Source of the DNA: Blasia pusilla
Taxonomy: Eukaryota > Marchantiophyta > Marchantiopsida > Blasiales
Length of the DNA stretch: 64,000 nt
Direction of reading: 5' to 3'
NCBI GenBank assembly: GCA_050084515.1
Contig: CM114271.1
Location: 66,278,001-66,342,000, forward strand
Position 1 is the stretch's first letter. The number at the start of each line of letters is the position of its first letter. Below the pieces are notes generated by a model. The model was given only the letters and a program-made list of their open reading frames with translations, was not told where the DNA came from and did not search any database. The position numbers and the translations under genes are program-made. This document shows, piece by piece, positions 14,343 through 26,188 of the stretch.

Positions 14343-15530
14343 ATTTTCGGAAGGAAGCGGATACTCTTAATTACCCCCCAAGCTGAGGGGGTTTTGATAA
14401 TTTTAAAAGGATTGGTGGATTTTGGCCTCTAGGTGAGATGAGTGGAGTTTTCGGATACATCACACCTGCACACCACATCATCTCGCTGAGTTAATTTTGT
14501 ACGAGCGGGAAGAGTACGCGACCTGTGTACTATACATCCTTTCAGGGCATATCTACTCGTGCATAGAACACCCACATAAGGGCCAGACTTCATAATGGCC
14601 ACTCCACCAAATCTCTAGTTGGTCTAGCCCACCGTTGCACAGTTTATGTTCAGCTGATCGATTCATCATGACATCAAAAGTGATGCTATCTGTGAGATCT
14701 CTGAATAAATTATGCAATTTTTTGTCACTTTTAAGTTCTTTGCTACTGGAGATGTTTCGTGTTCTCGAGTCTGGGAGATCGAGCGCAACTGAAAATGTGA
14801 CTGCCACACTTCAATAAGTCGCTGTAATTTCCTGCACGTACATCTGTCGTCCTAGCAATTCCTAATCCACGTGAATATGATTGCAATGGATCGTCCACCA
14901 GGGAGTACTTTGGACCTTGCGCGGCTGCGTACCCCTCACCGTCGGGAGTCGCAGCAGAACACAGCGTGAATTGTCTTAACTGACCAGCCTCTTCATGGTA
15001 CTTTTCAGCCTTCCCGGCTGCAATTGCAACACAACGCCCTCTTCAATCGTCCGCGTACGATAAATCAGGCGAAACCATAGCTTTCTGCTTCTGTCTCACA
15101 TGCCTGTTGGTGGCCCTCCTCAACTGCTTCGCCTGAACACGTAAGCCGATTGGACGTTCAAACCTTCTGACGACTTCAGTGCACTACCCACTCAGAGGAG
15201 CCACACAGCGTACATTGACGTGTCTGACTCTCTCTGGATACTCCGTATTTCCGGTCGAAATGAAAAACGGTTCCTGTTCTCTTAACCTGTCAATGTCTGG
15301 TGCGATCATAAGTAGGTCGGAACAGAGGAATCCGAGCTTACAGACATCTGTTACCACTACTCTTCAGTTCCGTTACACGGAGATCGTTGTTACAACATCG
15401 TGCCGCTCCTGCATGCAAGTTTTCTCCGTCCAACACCACCCTCTTACTCACTTGATAGGACCGGAGTTGGCGTCGTCGATTGCCCTACAGCTGAGAGCCT
15501 CGTCCCTCGACCTATTTTTTACGTCTGTCA
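14343..15530. other. BiP 3' UTR and gene-free spacer
   Basis: A small hairpin with arms CCCCC and GGGGG lies at about 14372-14390, just after the BiP stop. Reading frames of up to 124 codons (15179-15553) show no recognisable domain. Nothing else is seen. Confidence 0.5.
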
Positions 15531-15725
15531 TAGTTTTCTACTGCACATTGTAGCAAAACGAACTTGCCCTTTCATAAATACTTTAGATTACAAGCTAGGT
15601 CAAGGTTGCCACAGTGTTGGCTCATTTCCGCATAGTTTTCCACCGGACATTATAGCAACATGAACTTGCCCTTCCATAACTGCTTTACATTATTAGTTAG
15701 GTCAAGGTTGCCACAATGTTGGTTC
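15531..15725. repeat. Two-copy tandem duplication, period about 102 bp
   Basis: The segment at 15531-15623 recurs at 15633-15725 with the shared words TAGTTTTC, GAACTTGCCC and GGTCAAGGTTGCCACA. The copies differ at many positions. Confidence 0.8.
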
Positions 15726-16695
15726 GTTTTTTCGTCCAAAAGTTTTGGGTTAAAAAATAGTGGCGACCGTCTATGCGTGGGATCCGGCGCCCAGTAGCTA
15801 GTGTTGGGATTGGGACCTAGTAAAAGTCATCTATGTGGTAGACTTCCAAGTCTTTGTAATTTGATGTTACCAGTAAGAGTATTCGAATATCCTTATGAAG
15901 CCCTCGTTTTTAAAGAGGTTCGGAGAAGACTAATCTTAAAGCGGTGGAAAGAAATTCAGGGAGATTAGCATTAGTTGCGGGAAGAAGGCAGCACGGACTT
16001 AAGGCGCTTGGAATGAACAGGCGCGTGGAGAAGAACGGAGGTGAGACTAATTAATACTAACACGGCGTGTAATTGGTTATGAAAGGAAAAAATTTAATCG
16101 CACGATTAAATTTTCATATCAAATGTCATTGGAAGATTGAGGAAGGCTTAGAATAACTTGTATTCCGACTATTGTAGAGGCCATAATTAAATATTATAAG
16201 TTATTGAGAATGGAAACAAATATAAATTTCTTAGATATCTTCATCTCATTTTATATGATGGAAATAGTTTAAAACTTTTGATTTTATCTCATGCAAGAGT
16301 TTTGTGTACATAATATTTAGGGCGCAATCACCTTCTTCATTGCCAATCATAATATCAATTGGAATCTTTTCCTTTACCCTAGAAAATGTCATATGTAAAT
16401 GATCATGAAAAATAAAGAATTACATAAGTAAACTCTAATATTTCATTAAGTTTGATCTTATCACTTACTAATAATAAATTCTTGAAGCATAGGGGATTGA
16501 AATCTACACAATTCAAAAAGCAAGTTGATGTCCTAAGTAAACAATAGGACACATGGAACGAAAACTCGATTTCTAATGTTCTTCCCTGTAAGGATTTCAT
16601 CATCTATAATATATCATTTGAATCCGTGAATGATTAATCCATCGCATGTTATTTTAACTACTCTCTTAAATATGGCATGTGTCAACATGAGAGGA
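15726..16695. other. Gene-free spacer
   Basis: AT-rich towards its end. At 15761 the sequence TGGCGACCGTCTATG resembles the primer-site region of Tat-type plant LTR elements (TGGCGCCGTCTGTGG), but no flanking LTR or coding sequence was found. Nothing else is seen. Confidence 0.45.
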
Positions 16696-17055
16696 GTGTT
16701 GAAAGGACAAGTGTCAACATCTTAAAAGAATTTATCTAACCCCATCCTCTTCTAAGTATATAAATGATGGATAATTTTAATTAATTATCAATAACTAATG
16801 AAATTAGGACATTCACTTGTATAATTTAAAATCATGTCAAAGTGGATAGAGGATTTTGTGGGCAGCGATGGTCCAAATTTAGGGTGAGGATTTGGTGAGA
16901 AGCCATATTGGGGTAAATCTGGAACATTGTTGCCCTCCAAATCCTCTATCCACTTTGATTTCTATTCAAATTCCTGTTTTTTATTTCTAATGTATCTAAG
17001 GATGGGTAAGGTAAGAGAAATCCTCCTCATGTGTTGATACTTGTCCTTTCAACCC
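16696..17055. mobile_element. Foldback (MITE-like) element
   Basis: The segment is a long imperfect hairpin. It starts GTTGAAAGGACAAGT and ends ACTTGTCCTTTCAAC. Further in, TATCTAACCCCATCCT pairs with a degenerate copy in the right arm. Near the centre, AAAGTGGATAGAGGATTT (about 16838) pairs with AAATCCTCTATCCACTTT (about 16940-16957). It has no coding capacity. Just beyond, 17039-17079 forms a perfect 17-bp-stem hairpin using a third copy of the terminal sequence. Confidence 0.7.
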
Positions 17056-17079
17056 TCCTTGGGGGTTGAAAGGACAAGT

Positions 17080-17589
17080 TAACAAGGCCAAGGATTTAAC
17101 AGATGTTAGAATGCTTTTCAACACACTAGGGTAAAATATTTTTCGTAAATGTTGAAATAATAATTTTAATTTATAAAATAAAAAAATTAACTAAAAATGA
17201 GAAAAAAATTTAAAAAAATTTAGATTAACTATTCTTAATTTAAATTTATCTTAAGATAAAAAAATAACTATTTAAAAACCTCTTTTCTATTCAAATCTTA
17301 CCTTAGTGTATTAGTGTAGGGAAAATTAAAAAACAATTGAGAAACTTACATCTTTCACGAGTGGAACCTCTTAGCTTTAATAGTATGATTAGCATAGTGC
17401 ACGGATGATTTTCAAATTTTAAAAATCATCCCGTCTTCATTTTCCTCATTTAATTTAATTCTTTCTTATGAAGTCCCTTCTGGAGGGACCCTTTCTCTGA
17501 ATTCCCTCTCCTAAGTAGGAAGACCCCATCCTCCTCCTTAAGAGAGGGGAGATGAGATAGGCGGTGTAGCGAGCAGAACGTGAAGATGG
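17080..17589. other. AT-rich spacer
   Basis: Strongly AT-rich, with poly-A and poly-T runs at about 17150-17290. No gene or repeat unit is recognised. Confidence 0.5.
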
Positions 17590-18990
17590 CTTGAATTTGA
17601 ACGGCAGAGGAAGAGAACAACAATGAGGGCGATGGATTATGATGAAGGGAGAAGAGGAAGAGAACAACAATGAGGGAGATGGATTATGATGAAAGGAGAA
17701 AAGGATTATAATGGTGGAGATGAAGTCGGCAGTGGCCAAGAGCGGCGGCCAAAATCAGGATTGAAATGGTGGACATGGAGTTGGCAGTGATCAGGAGCGG
17801 CAGCGGCAGCGAAAACAAGGACATATACTGGAAGGAGAAAAGGATTGTAATGATGGAAATGGAGTTGGAAGTCGCCATATCGGCACATGCACCTTCCTTC
17901 AATCCAGGCTTGATGGACTGGCGAGAATCGGTTGAATACGAAGAGAACTATAATGGTGGAAGACGAGAATTATCTTGGTGTACATAGAGTCAGTAATTGC
18001 CAGGAGTGGCACACCGAATCAGTTAAAGAAGCAGAGAAGAAAAAACGGGAGGATGAAATTGGCTGTGGTCTGGTCGGGAATGGCAGCGAGCATCTGGTGG
18101 AGGAGAAGAAAATTGAACAATGGTGGAGAAGGAATTGGCAGCGGCGAGGAGCGGCACCGATGATGAGGAGGAGAGGGAATTGCAGGAGGCAAAGAGCGGC
18201 AGGGAGCTCTTGGTGAAGAAGAAGAGAATTATGATGTCAGAGATGAATTTGGAAGTGGCCACCAGTGGTAGCGAGTGTGAGATGAAGCAAAGAATTGTAG
18301 TGGTGGAATTGGCACTGACTATGAGTGACAGCCAGCAACGGCTGGAGAAGAAGAGAATTGTGGTTATGGCAGCGGTCAGGAGTGGCATCGGTCGGAGAGG
18401 TAGAGAAGTATAATGTTGGAGGCAGTGGTGAGGAGCGGTTTCGAAGATGAGGTGGAGGAGGTAGGGAATTATGATTGTGGAGACGGAATTAGCAAGGACT
18501 AGGAGTGGCAGCGAGCACTATATAGAGAAGAAGAAAATTGTAATGGCTGAGATTGAGTAGGCAACGGCGAGGAACAGCACAAAGGATGAAGAGGAAAGTT
18601 GATGGCGCAGACGAAGTTGGCATTGATATGGAGAAAAAGAGAGTTATAAATGTGGAGATGCAGTTGGCCGCGACGGGAGGGGGCAATTAGCATCCGGTGA
18701 AGAATATAAGAATTATAATGGCGGAGAAGGAGTTCGCAATGACTAGCGATCGAAGGAGAGGCTAGCGAGAATCAGATGGATATGAACAGAACTACAATGG
18801 GAGAAGAAGAGGATGATAATGGTGGAGGTGTACTCAGCAGTGCCTCCGAATGGCAGCGAACATCAACTGGACGGAAGGAGAATTGCAGTGGTAGAAGAAC
18901 AGAATTATAACGGCGGAGCTGGAATTGGCAGTGGCTAGGAGCAGCAGCGCACATAACATAGGCACGACGAGAATTATAATGGTAGAGAAG
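17590..18990. repeat. Degenerate purine-rich minisatellite
   Basis: More than a dozen diverged units of about 60-100 nt share the skeleton GAGAATTATAATGGTGGAG, then GGAGTTGGCAGTGG, then a word like AGGAGCGGCAGCGAG. Examples lie at 17700, 17770, 17845, 18110, 18220, 18290, 18460, 18530, 18700, 18810 and 18900. The plus strand is almost free of C/T runs. The minus strand yields overlapping false reading frames rich in Ser, Leu and Ile. I see no gene. Confidence 0.8.
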
Positions 18991-20514
18991 AAAAGTGCGG
19001 GGCGTGCCAGGTTCCGACTCCGGATCAAACGTGCGACCGCGTGGTTTGGCGGCTTTTTGCCAACAGTTAGACCGGTGCCAGTCTCTTCTCGTAGGACCGA
19101 ATTGGAGGTTGGAATGTTCCTAGTCTCGTGCTGACTTCTGGTCGAGCAGGCGGGTTGAGACCGAATTTCGTACGATGTTTTCACACGATCGGTGCATTCT
19201 TTCGAAACGGGAGAGGCTGACTTGTGTCGCTACTGCGAAGGGCAGGGTACCGCGTTCAATTTTGTAAATTTGATCTGAAGGTGCTCCGTCATGAAAAACG
19301 CGGGATCGGAATCGGACGCTGCATGAAGAAGAAGGGCATATCCGGAGACGTTTTTCGCAATATTGGAGTATGCTAGAAGTTCAACGACATTATTGATGTC
19401 GTTCAATTTATGGCAGGATGACTATTCTACCTGATGGTCAATTGGCGTGTAGAGTGTGGCTAGAATCGAGCTTTGTAAAGTAGATTCCGCATGCGTTGTG
19501 AAAGAGAATTTAACCAGGGTCGTGAGTTCTCAATGCACCGGAAAACTGAGCGACAGATAGCTGCCAGCCTGGTTGCACTGTCCTGCGAGTGAGATTTTTG
19601 CAGGTGCAATCCAGAGTTATTAGAGATGTGTACGTAGGCACCATACGGTGTACGGAGGGGTTTTTGTGTTTTGCGGAAAAAGAGCAGCCAACCTAACAAT
19701 GGATTTCCTTACAGGACTTCAACGTCCGGATTTGCAGTGTTCGACTATTGGCTTTGTTTAGAACGAAGGTATAGAGTTAGGACACGGATGAAGAGGGATA
19801 GATAGAGAATACACAGCAATGGAAGAATACATGGGAGAAGCGATAACCCAACGAAGGACTACATCAGTTTGAAGATGGCGATATTAAATTCTAGTGTGTA
19901 GGGTTCGAAAGTCAGCAGACGGGGGGGAAGTATTTGGGATGTTCAGAACGTTGGAAGCCTTTGAACATTGGACGGGTTTGGGGGCACAAGACAAACGAAG
20001 TGTTTTGATTACACATCACGTGCCTATTTGTGTGTTGTAAAGCTCTCCCCTGGAATTCAAACACCGTTTCGATCATCCCTACCAGCCGTCCTCTCCGAGA
20101 GTCGGAAGCGCATCTCTCTCGGTTCCTCTCTTGAGAATTGCGTTCAGTTCAGTCATCGAAGAGGATCCACGTCTTCCTGTTATGCAGAGGTTCCTCATCA
20201 GTTCTAGTACTCTCAAGAGAGGGCTTTTTCAGCCTGTTCGGAGCCCTGTGGATATTGAGTAACCAAGAAGTGAATATGATTAGCAAGTAATGCACAACAC
20301 TCCAGGTGATCTTTTGCTTCCGGCTCAAGGAACAGTTTTGTTAAGATGACCATGTAGGGACAAATCGAGATTCCTTCCTTGGAAAGGTCCTCTGTTGTTC
20401 ATGAAATCAGCATTTGGTATCTCAGCTGGAAGATATAGTCATACGTGTTGGATTGGCCATACGGAGGAGCTTCCAAGCGTGACTCTCAACTCAGAAGTGG
20501 CTCTTGGGCAATTT
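18991..20514. other. Spacer and probable 5' region of the U-box gene
   Basis: No convincing gene is seen. The promoter and 5' UTR of the downstream U-box gene must lie in its last part. An in-frame ATG at 20401 could extend that protein by 38 residues. Confidence 0.5.
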
Positions 20515-23500
20515 ATGACACCCTCTCTCATGGACGTCACAGGAGACAGGACCGTTCATTCGGTTGAACTCATTCATTCCATCGTAAAGTCTATCCAGGA
20601 GACAAAGCAGGTTGTCAAAGAAGTGCCAGTGAGCAAGTCTAATTTTCTCATGTTGGCTTTCTATTTGGGGGAGTTGCAATTTCTGGTGGAAGATCTTAAC
20701 AAGGAAGACCAGCAACTGATTAATTCTTTTCCAGTATGGGCGGCGCTGAATCGACTGGAAAAATTAAGTAATCAGGTTCACCGTTTCGCAAAAGAATGTG
20801 CAAGCAGGAGCCGCATTTTTCTGCTTTACAGGGTTGGATCTTTGTTAAAGGACATTCGGAAGCTTGTCAAGGATCTCGCAAACGGTTTGTCGGACATGCC
20901 AAATACACTGCCCGTTACACTCAAGGAGGGGTTTGATGATGTAAGAGAAAAACTTACTAGGGCCGGATTCTACATGGAACCAGGCCACCAAAAAATAGCG
21001 GAGGAAATTCAGACAGGGCTATCATCACGTCACGTAGATGAGCCTTTTGCGACAAATCTGCTCCGAAGCATAGCAGAGGTTCTTTCGGTACCTCTGTCCG
21101 CTGCGGCAGAGCTGAAGCTGGAATTGCAAAGAGACCTTGAGACTACAGATCTGGTGCAAAATACTGCTGACATGCAGGCTCTCGTGGACCTTTGTGAACT
21201 CCTAAGCCCTGCTGCAGTCCTCGCTGATGTCAGAAGACTTGCAGTGGAAGATTGTGGTTTAGCTAGGTTTGGGTCATTTCAAATGAACAGCGCTTTTATT
21301 TGCCCTATCACTGGGCAATTGATGCGGGATCCCGTCATGTTGGTGGACGCTGGCTTCACGTATGAAAAAGAGGCAATCTGTGAGTGGTTTGATAGAGGTC
21401 ATAGAACCTGCCCTGACACTGGAGAGGAGTTGGAGAGCCTGGAGTTGGTTCCGAATTATGCCCTGAGAGAGGCAATTCATGAATTTATCGAACGTGCTAC
21501 ACGGAGCAGTCTCACCAATGCCATTGACAAAATAAGAGAGTCTCAAGTGGACACTGAAGTCGAGGAAGCGGTCGATACAATCAAGTCACTTGGTGACACA
21601 AATCCTAATTACAAACGTCTGATTGCATCCATGGATGGAATTCCACCTTTAGTCGGAATTGTAAAGCATCAAAAGAACAGAATGCCCAGAGTTTGGGAGA
21701 AAGTTGTGAAGCTTCTATGGAGCATTGCTTGTCTAGGAGACAATTACAGGGTAAGACACTTTTTCCTTCTGACAGAATTAGGTTAATGGAGAGATATCGC
21801 ATGCTCCTGTAGACTGAATACTACATTCTATCATGATATGTCACCTTCGTTAATGAACTCGTTTCTGGAGTTTGTTCTTCGAAGGTTGAATAGTACTGGC
21901 AAGTTTGGAGAGAGACTCTTAGAGTGATCATGACAAGAAGTGCAGATTTTCTTAGATGTCCATGCAGCCTGGGAACTGCATTCTTGAATGGTGAACACAG
22001 TGGAACTTCTTTGGATAGCTTCTTCACAATGGTTTAAAGATGCTTGAACATCAGTCTGCCATTCCTGAGGTAGCTCCCAAATCTGATCTTGTGTTGTCTG
22101 CACTCCCTGAAGATAATGATCAAGGACGCTGGTATTATTCCAGCTCTGATTCGAAACCTATGGAAGGCCGATGTCGAGAACGCAATTTGTCTACATCTGC
22201 TCTACGAGATTGTGAAGGTGGAGGAGGGGAAGAGGGCCATTTTGGAATTGGAAAAATCTCTAATAATCATTGCACATGCTGCGAATGGCAGTTCCGAGGA
22301 GCTGAGATCTGTGGCAGGGAAAATTCTAGACATCATTTGTGAAAGTAGCCCAGAGGTTGCAGTTAAGGTCGCCAGCTTTCAAGTATTCGGCCCACTGATG
22401 ACTATGTTGTCCTCTGGTAAGTGAAGTTGGATTCTCGTGAAAATGCTAGGTTTTACACTCGTCTGTTATGCTAGTCCGCGTTCTCTGTAGAAGCAACACA
22501 GAAACTATTGCTTAAAGCAGGTGGGGAATCCGACTGGATGAACTTGTGGATGCCTAGAGTAAGAGCGGTGGTCGTGTAGCATGAGAGTCATATTCGTACA
22601 TGAAACTTAGCATCTTTGCTATGTCTTGTGTCGGAGGACATATGACCTCCCACTTCTCCAGCTTTGAGTCATGGCTTGAGGACAGCATCATAAAGCAATC
22701 CTTCAGTTGGTTCGCAGTTGAACGAACACTCAAATGCATGGGAAACAAGAGATTGTGTTGTTATGACTACACAAGAGGGCTACTGGTAGATGAGTCTCAA
22801 ATCGCTGGACATTATACGGTAATGTGGGAGCTGTTGAGTTCTCAACAGCTCTCAGTATTGCAACTGCTGTGGGAGCTATCTTCAATCTTAAAGCATCTCA
22901 CATTCTCTGCTGGAACCTCTTAGGTGTGATTGGGATCCGAATGTACAGGATGTAGTGGTTTTGATGCTTCCTTACTTGGTGGTTGTACAGGAGAACCTAT
23001 GTCCATTAGAGCTGAAATGTCAAGGGCAATTGTCGAGCTGAAACTCACCGAGAACAGCTATGCTCGTCTCATAGAAGCAGGCGTTCTTCAGCCGCTTTTA
23101 GATCTTCTGCAAAATGCATGTGAGAATGATGAACGGATTGCTGCAGCTAAGGCGATGGAATGTCTTTCAGGCATCGAGAGCAACAAGGTCGCTATCTGTA
23201 AGGCAGGCGCCATTCCTGCTCTCGTGAAATTTCTTTCGTCTGATGACCAGGAGATGAGACTGGCAATCATGGGCACTCTTGCTAATCTAGCGACAGACAA
23301 TCAGGGAGCTGCAGAAATTGATCAAGCTGGAGCAGTTTCTCGTCTTCTAGGCATGTTGCGCTCCACCCCGGATGCCATGGTCCACGAGTATGCACTGAAG
23401 ACCCTGGAATGTATGGCCAAGGACAGCAAGACAGTTAGATATTCAATTAAAGAGCTCAATGAGGGATCTTACTTTATAGACATGCTTCAAAACGAGGACA

Positions 23501-24453
23501 TCTCAGCATCTTGCCGTTCTAGCATTTTAGGTCTGCTGTGTCATCTTACTGCTGATCGAGATACTCGGAAGTGTGTAGTCCTTTCAAATGATGTTCTTCA
23601 CCTGTTGATTGAGCTGTTGAGTCAGCCTATTGAATTGGAGGAGAAAGAGTCGATCTTAGGAATCCTGTCCGGAAGTGCAAATGTTCCAGATGCAAGACGT
23701 CTATTGTTGGGTGACGATATTCTGGGAATATTGGTGAAGTTCCTCGGTGAAGGAAGCAATCGGATGGAAGAGTACGCTGTGGTAGCGCTTGCTAAAATCA
23801 TGGAATCAGACCAAGCAACCGTAGACCGACAGTTGTATATCGCAAGAAACGGAGCAATACCTCTTCTGATTAAATTGGTGAAATACGGATCTGTGCTAGG
23901 AAAGTGCTGTGCAGCAGCAACATTGGGATTCCTCTCCAAAAGCACACCAAGGCTCACTGTAAAATTGAGCATGGGGAAAAGGATAGCGTCAATGGTTGGC
24001 TTCAAACGTTATCAGTACTGCAAAGTGCATGCTGGAAAGTGCAACACGAAGAGAACCATGTGCCTCGTGGAGTCGGGAGCTGCAGTCTCCCTCATTCATC
24101 TGCTCGAAGAACGAGAGGCACTAACTGCAGAGAAAGCCGTGGAAGCTTTGTCTACACTCATAGAAAATGATGAGAACACTGCCAAGGGCTTGGCATTTCT
24201 TGTGAAGCACAGGGTCATACCTTCACTACTAGCAGCGGTGGGAAAAATCCCAAGCCTCACTGACAAGGTTGTGAAAATGCTAGAGCAGATTTTTCGGGAT
24301 AGAAGGTTCAGAGATGAGAAGTATTGGAGCGGAGCTCAAGCCACCCTGGTTCTTGTCATTGCCACTGCCCAAGGAGCTGCCAGGAGGGCTGCAGCTCAAG
24401 CATTGGAACACCTTGGTCTGGCTCCAAAGGGCTCCACTACTTACACTGACTAA
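20515..24453 (+). CDS. U-box/ARM-repeat E3 ubiquitin ligase, SAUL1 (PUB43/44) type
   Basis: A probable RING-like U-box E3 that passes ubiquitin from an E2 to bound substrates; relatives act at the plasma membrane in senescence and immunity. Three exons, 20515-21750, 22113-22416 and 22991-24453, join with GT-AG introns to 1000 aa, typical of the long members. Residues 1-260 form a helical N-terminal domain. The U-box is at about 261-335 (FICPITGQLMRDPVM, then CPDTGEEL, and the VPNYALREAI helix). ARM repeats fill about 370-990, with recurring IPALV and LLG-type helices. The start at 20515 gives MTPSLMDV; a Met at 20530 or an upstream in-frame ATG at 20401 are alternatives. No damage is seen. 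The exact paralogue cannot be settled by reading alone. Confidence 0.92.
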
Positions 24454-26188
24454 ATGTGTAATTTACTCGGTGCAGGAGTGCCCAATCACTTGGATCATCC
24501 GTTTTATCCTGTCCTCGTGCAATAACTAGAGTAGATAGTTATATAGAAGGTAGAGCAGTTTTATTCATAGTACGCTCTTTTATCGAGCAGATGTAAAACA
24601 TATACTTATTTACCTCATCCCCTCATTTGTTTGTCTGCATAAACTGGGGCCGAGGCTGTATCACATTCTGTATTCGCAAATTAATCATTTTGGTATCTAA
24701 CGTGAGGTGACGATGGAGTTGGTATGGAAAGCACTCCAATCGGATGGACGGCGACATTGGCTCACGTGCATCGTTGTGTGGATAGTTCTTTTGAGTTGCT
24801 CCCGATGACTTCACCAAATGCTTTGTGCAACGTATCTACCCTGTCATGTTGGTGAGTTCTTGAGCAGTTCTTGATCCTTGATGCTGACAGATCTTGCGAA
24901 AGGGCAACTTTGCAGAGAAATTTCTTATCTGTATTGTGTAGGCACGAAGCATACCAATTACAACCAGCTCTTTCTTACAGTAAGACACGTGAACTTGACC
25001 ATGCAGAAGACAAGTGTACCATGTTACAGACTACTGACTTTGCTATCAAACTCTGCTTCTTGAGTAACTAGAGTGGTGATAGATTTGGACCACCACACCC
25101 AGGTTGCCACCCAGGTTGCTCAATATCACTCTAATGCTTTCAAGCCTGATAACTGAAAGGGCATTTTGGCGCCCTTAGATGCAGTTCATGCACAAGCGTC
25201 TGTGAATTGTCTTCAGTGAGAGAGGGCAGAGGAGGAAAGACGTTTCACCTGTTTCCGTCAGTTTATGTGTTCTTACATCTAGCTCCTGCGGATGCCAACC
25301 GGAAATCGACAACATCCGAGACACTCGGATATGATATACTACGTAAGATTCAGCCAAAATTGAATCCTGCTGCACTGTTTCGTCGCTATGCACTTCATCT
25401 CGTCCTGACCAACTGTGTGCGCGGGTAAACTCAGTGAAGTAGTTCTTACTCCAGTCCTAACTTCCAAGAGGCCCATCTTCAGAAGTGGGAGATGGGTCGA
25501 GAGAACAATGTTCACGAACCAAGGAGTGACGCCAAGATCAAGGAGGCCTGCAAACGTCGAAGGTAACTCGATCGTACTTCGTAATCGAAGCCTCATTAGG
25601 CATGGCATATGGCTCGAGTTTAGCTAGTCAGGATTTGCTTGCTCACGTTGTAGAGCTGATGTATGAGCGATGGAAGATTTCTTTCTCTTTCCTCACAATT
25701 CTGTTCGCGGGAGCAATTGGTTGGCGAGCAAATATCGTTAAGAGCAGGGACCGGTGAAGGCTACGAAAATCTCAGACACCGAAGGTTACACACTTCTGAC
25801 CCTCTCCATTTCGGCTGTTGAGGATACATTGGAAAGTCGCTCCGTGGTGCGAAGGTTACATCTGCTCCTCTCTCTTTCTCTCTCTCTTTGTGGTCTCGAG
25901 GCTACGACAGGCACTACTCAATGAGTACAGTCTCTGGTGGTCTCAAGCACCGTCCAACCAGGGCACCATGGTCTATGGTCGCATGGCTACGACACGCACT
26001 ACTTAATGAGTAGTCTCTCTCTTTGTGGCTGTCGACCCATAGGAGCAGACCTCTTCCTTAATGTACTTCTCTTCTTCTCCACTTTTGACTCAACGGCGTT
26101 ACCCTAAATCAGTTCCGCATTTTCACCATCCAACGAACATCACGATATGATGAGGAGAGGAGAGGAATAAAATATATGTAGAAAAAAG
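24454..26188. other. 3' UTR and gene-free spacer
   Basis: A CT-rich run lies at about 25864-25890. A short phrase (GGCTACGACA, GCACTACT, AATGAGTA) is repeated at about 25900-25930 and 25984-26012. Reading frames under 90 codons show no domain. No gene is recognised. Confidence 0.5.

Noticed and set aside
17455-18413. Multiple 60-121 codon frames on both strands
   Set aside because: Produced by the purine-rich minisatellite; repeated Ser, Leu and Ile strings without start context or splice signals.
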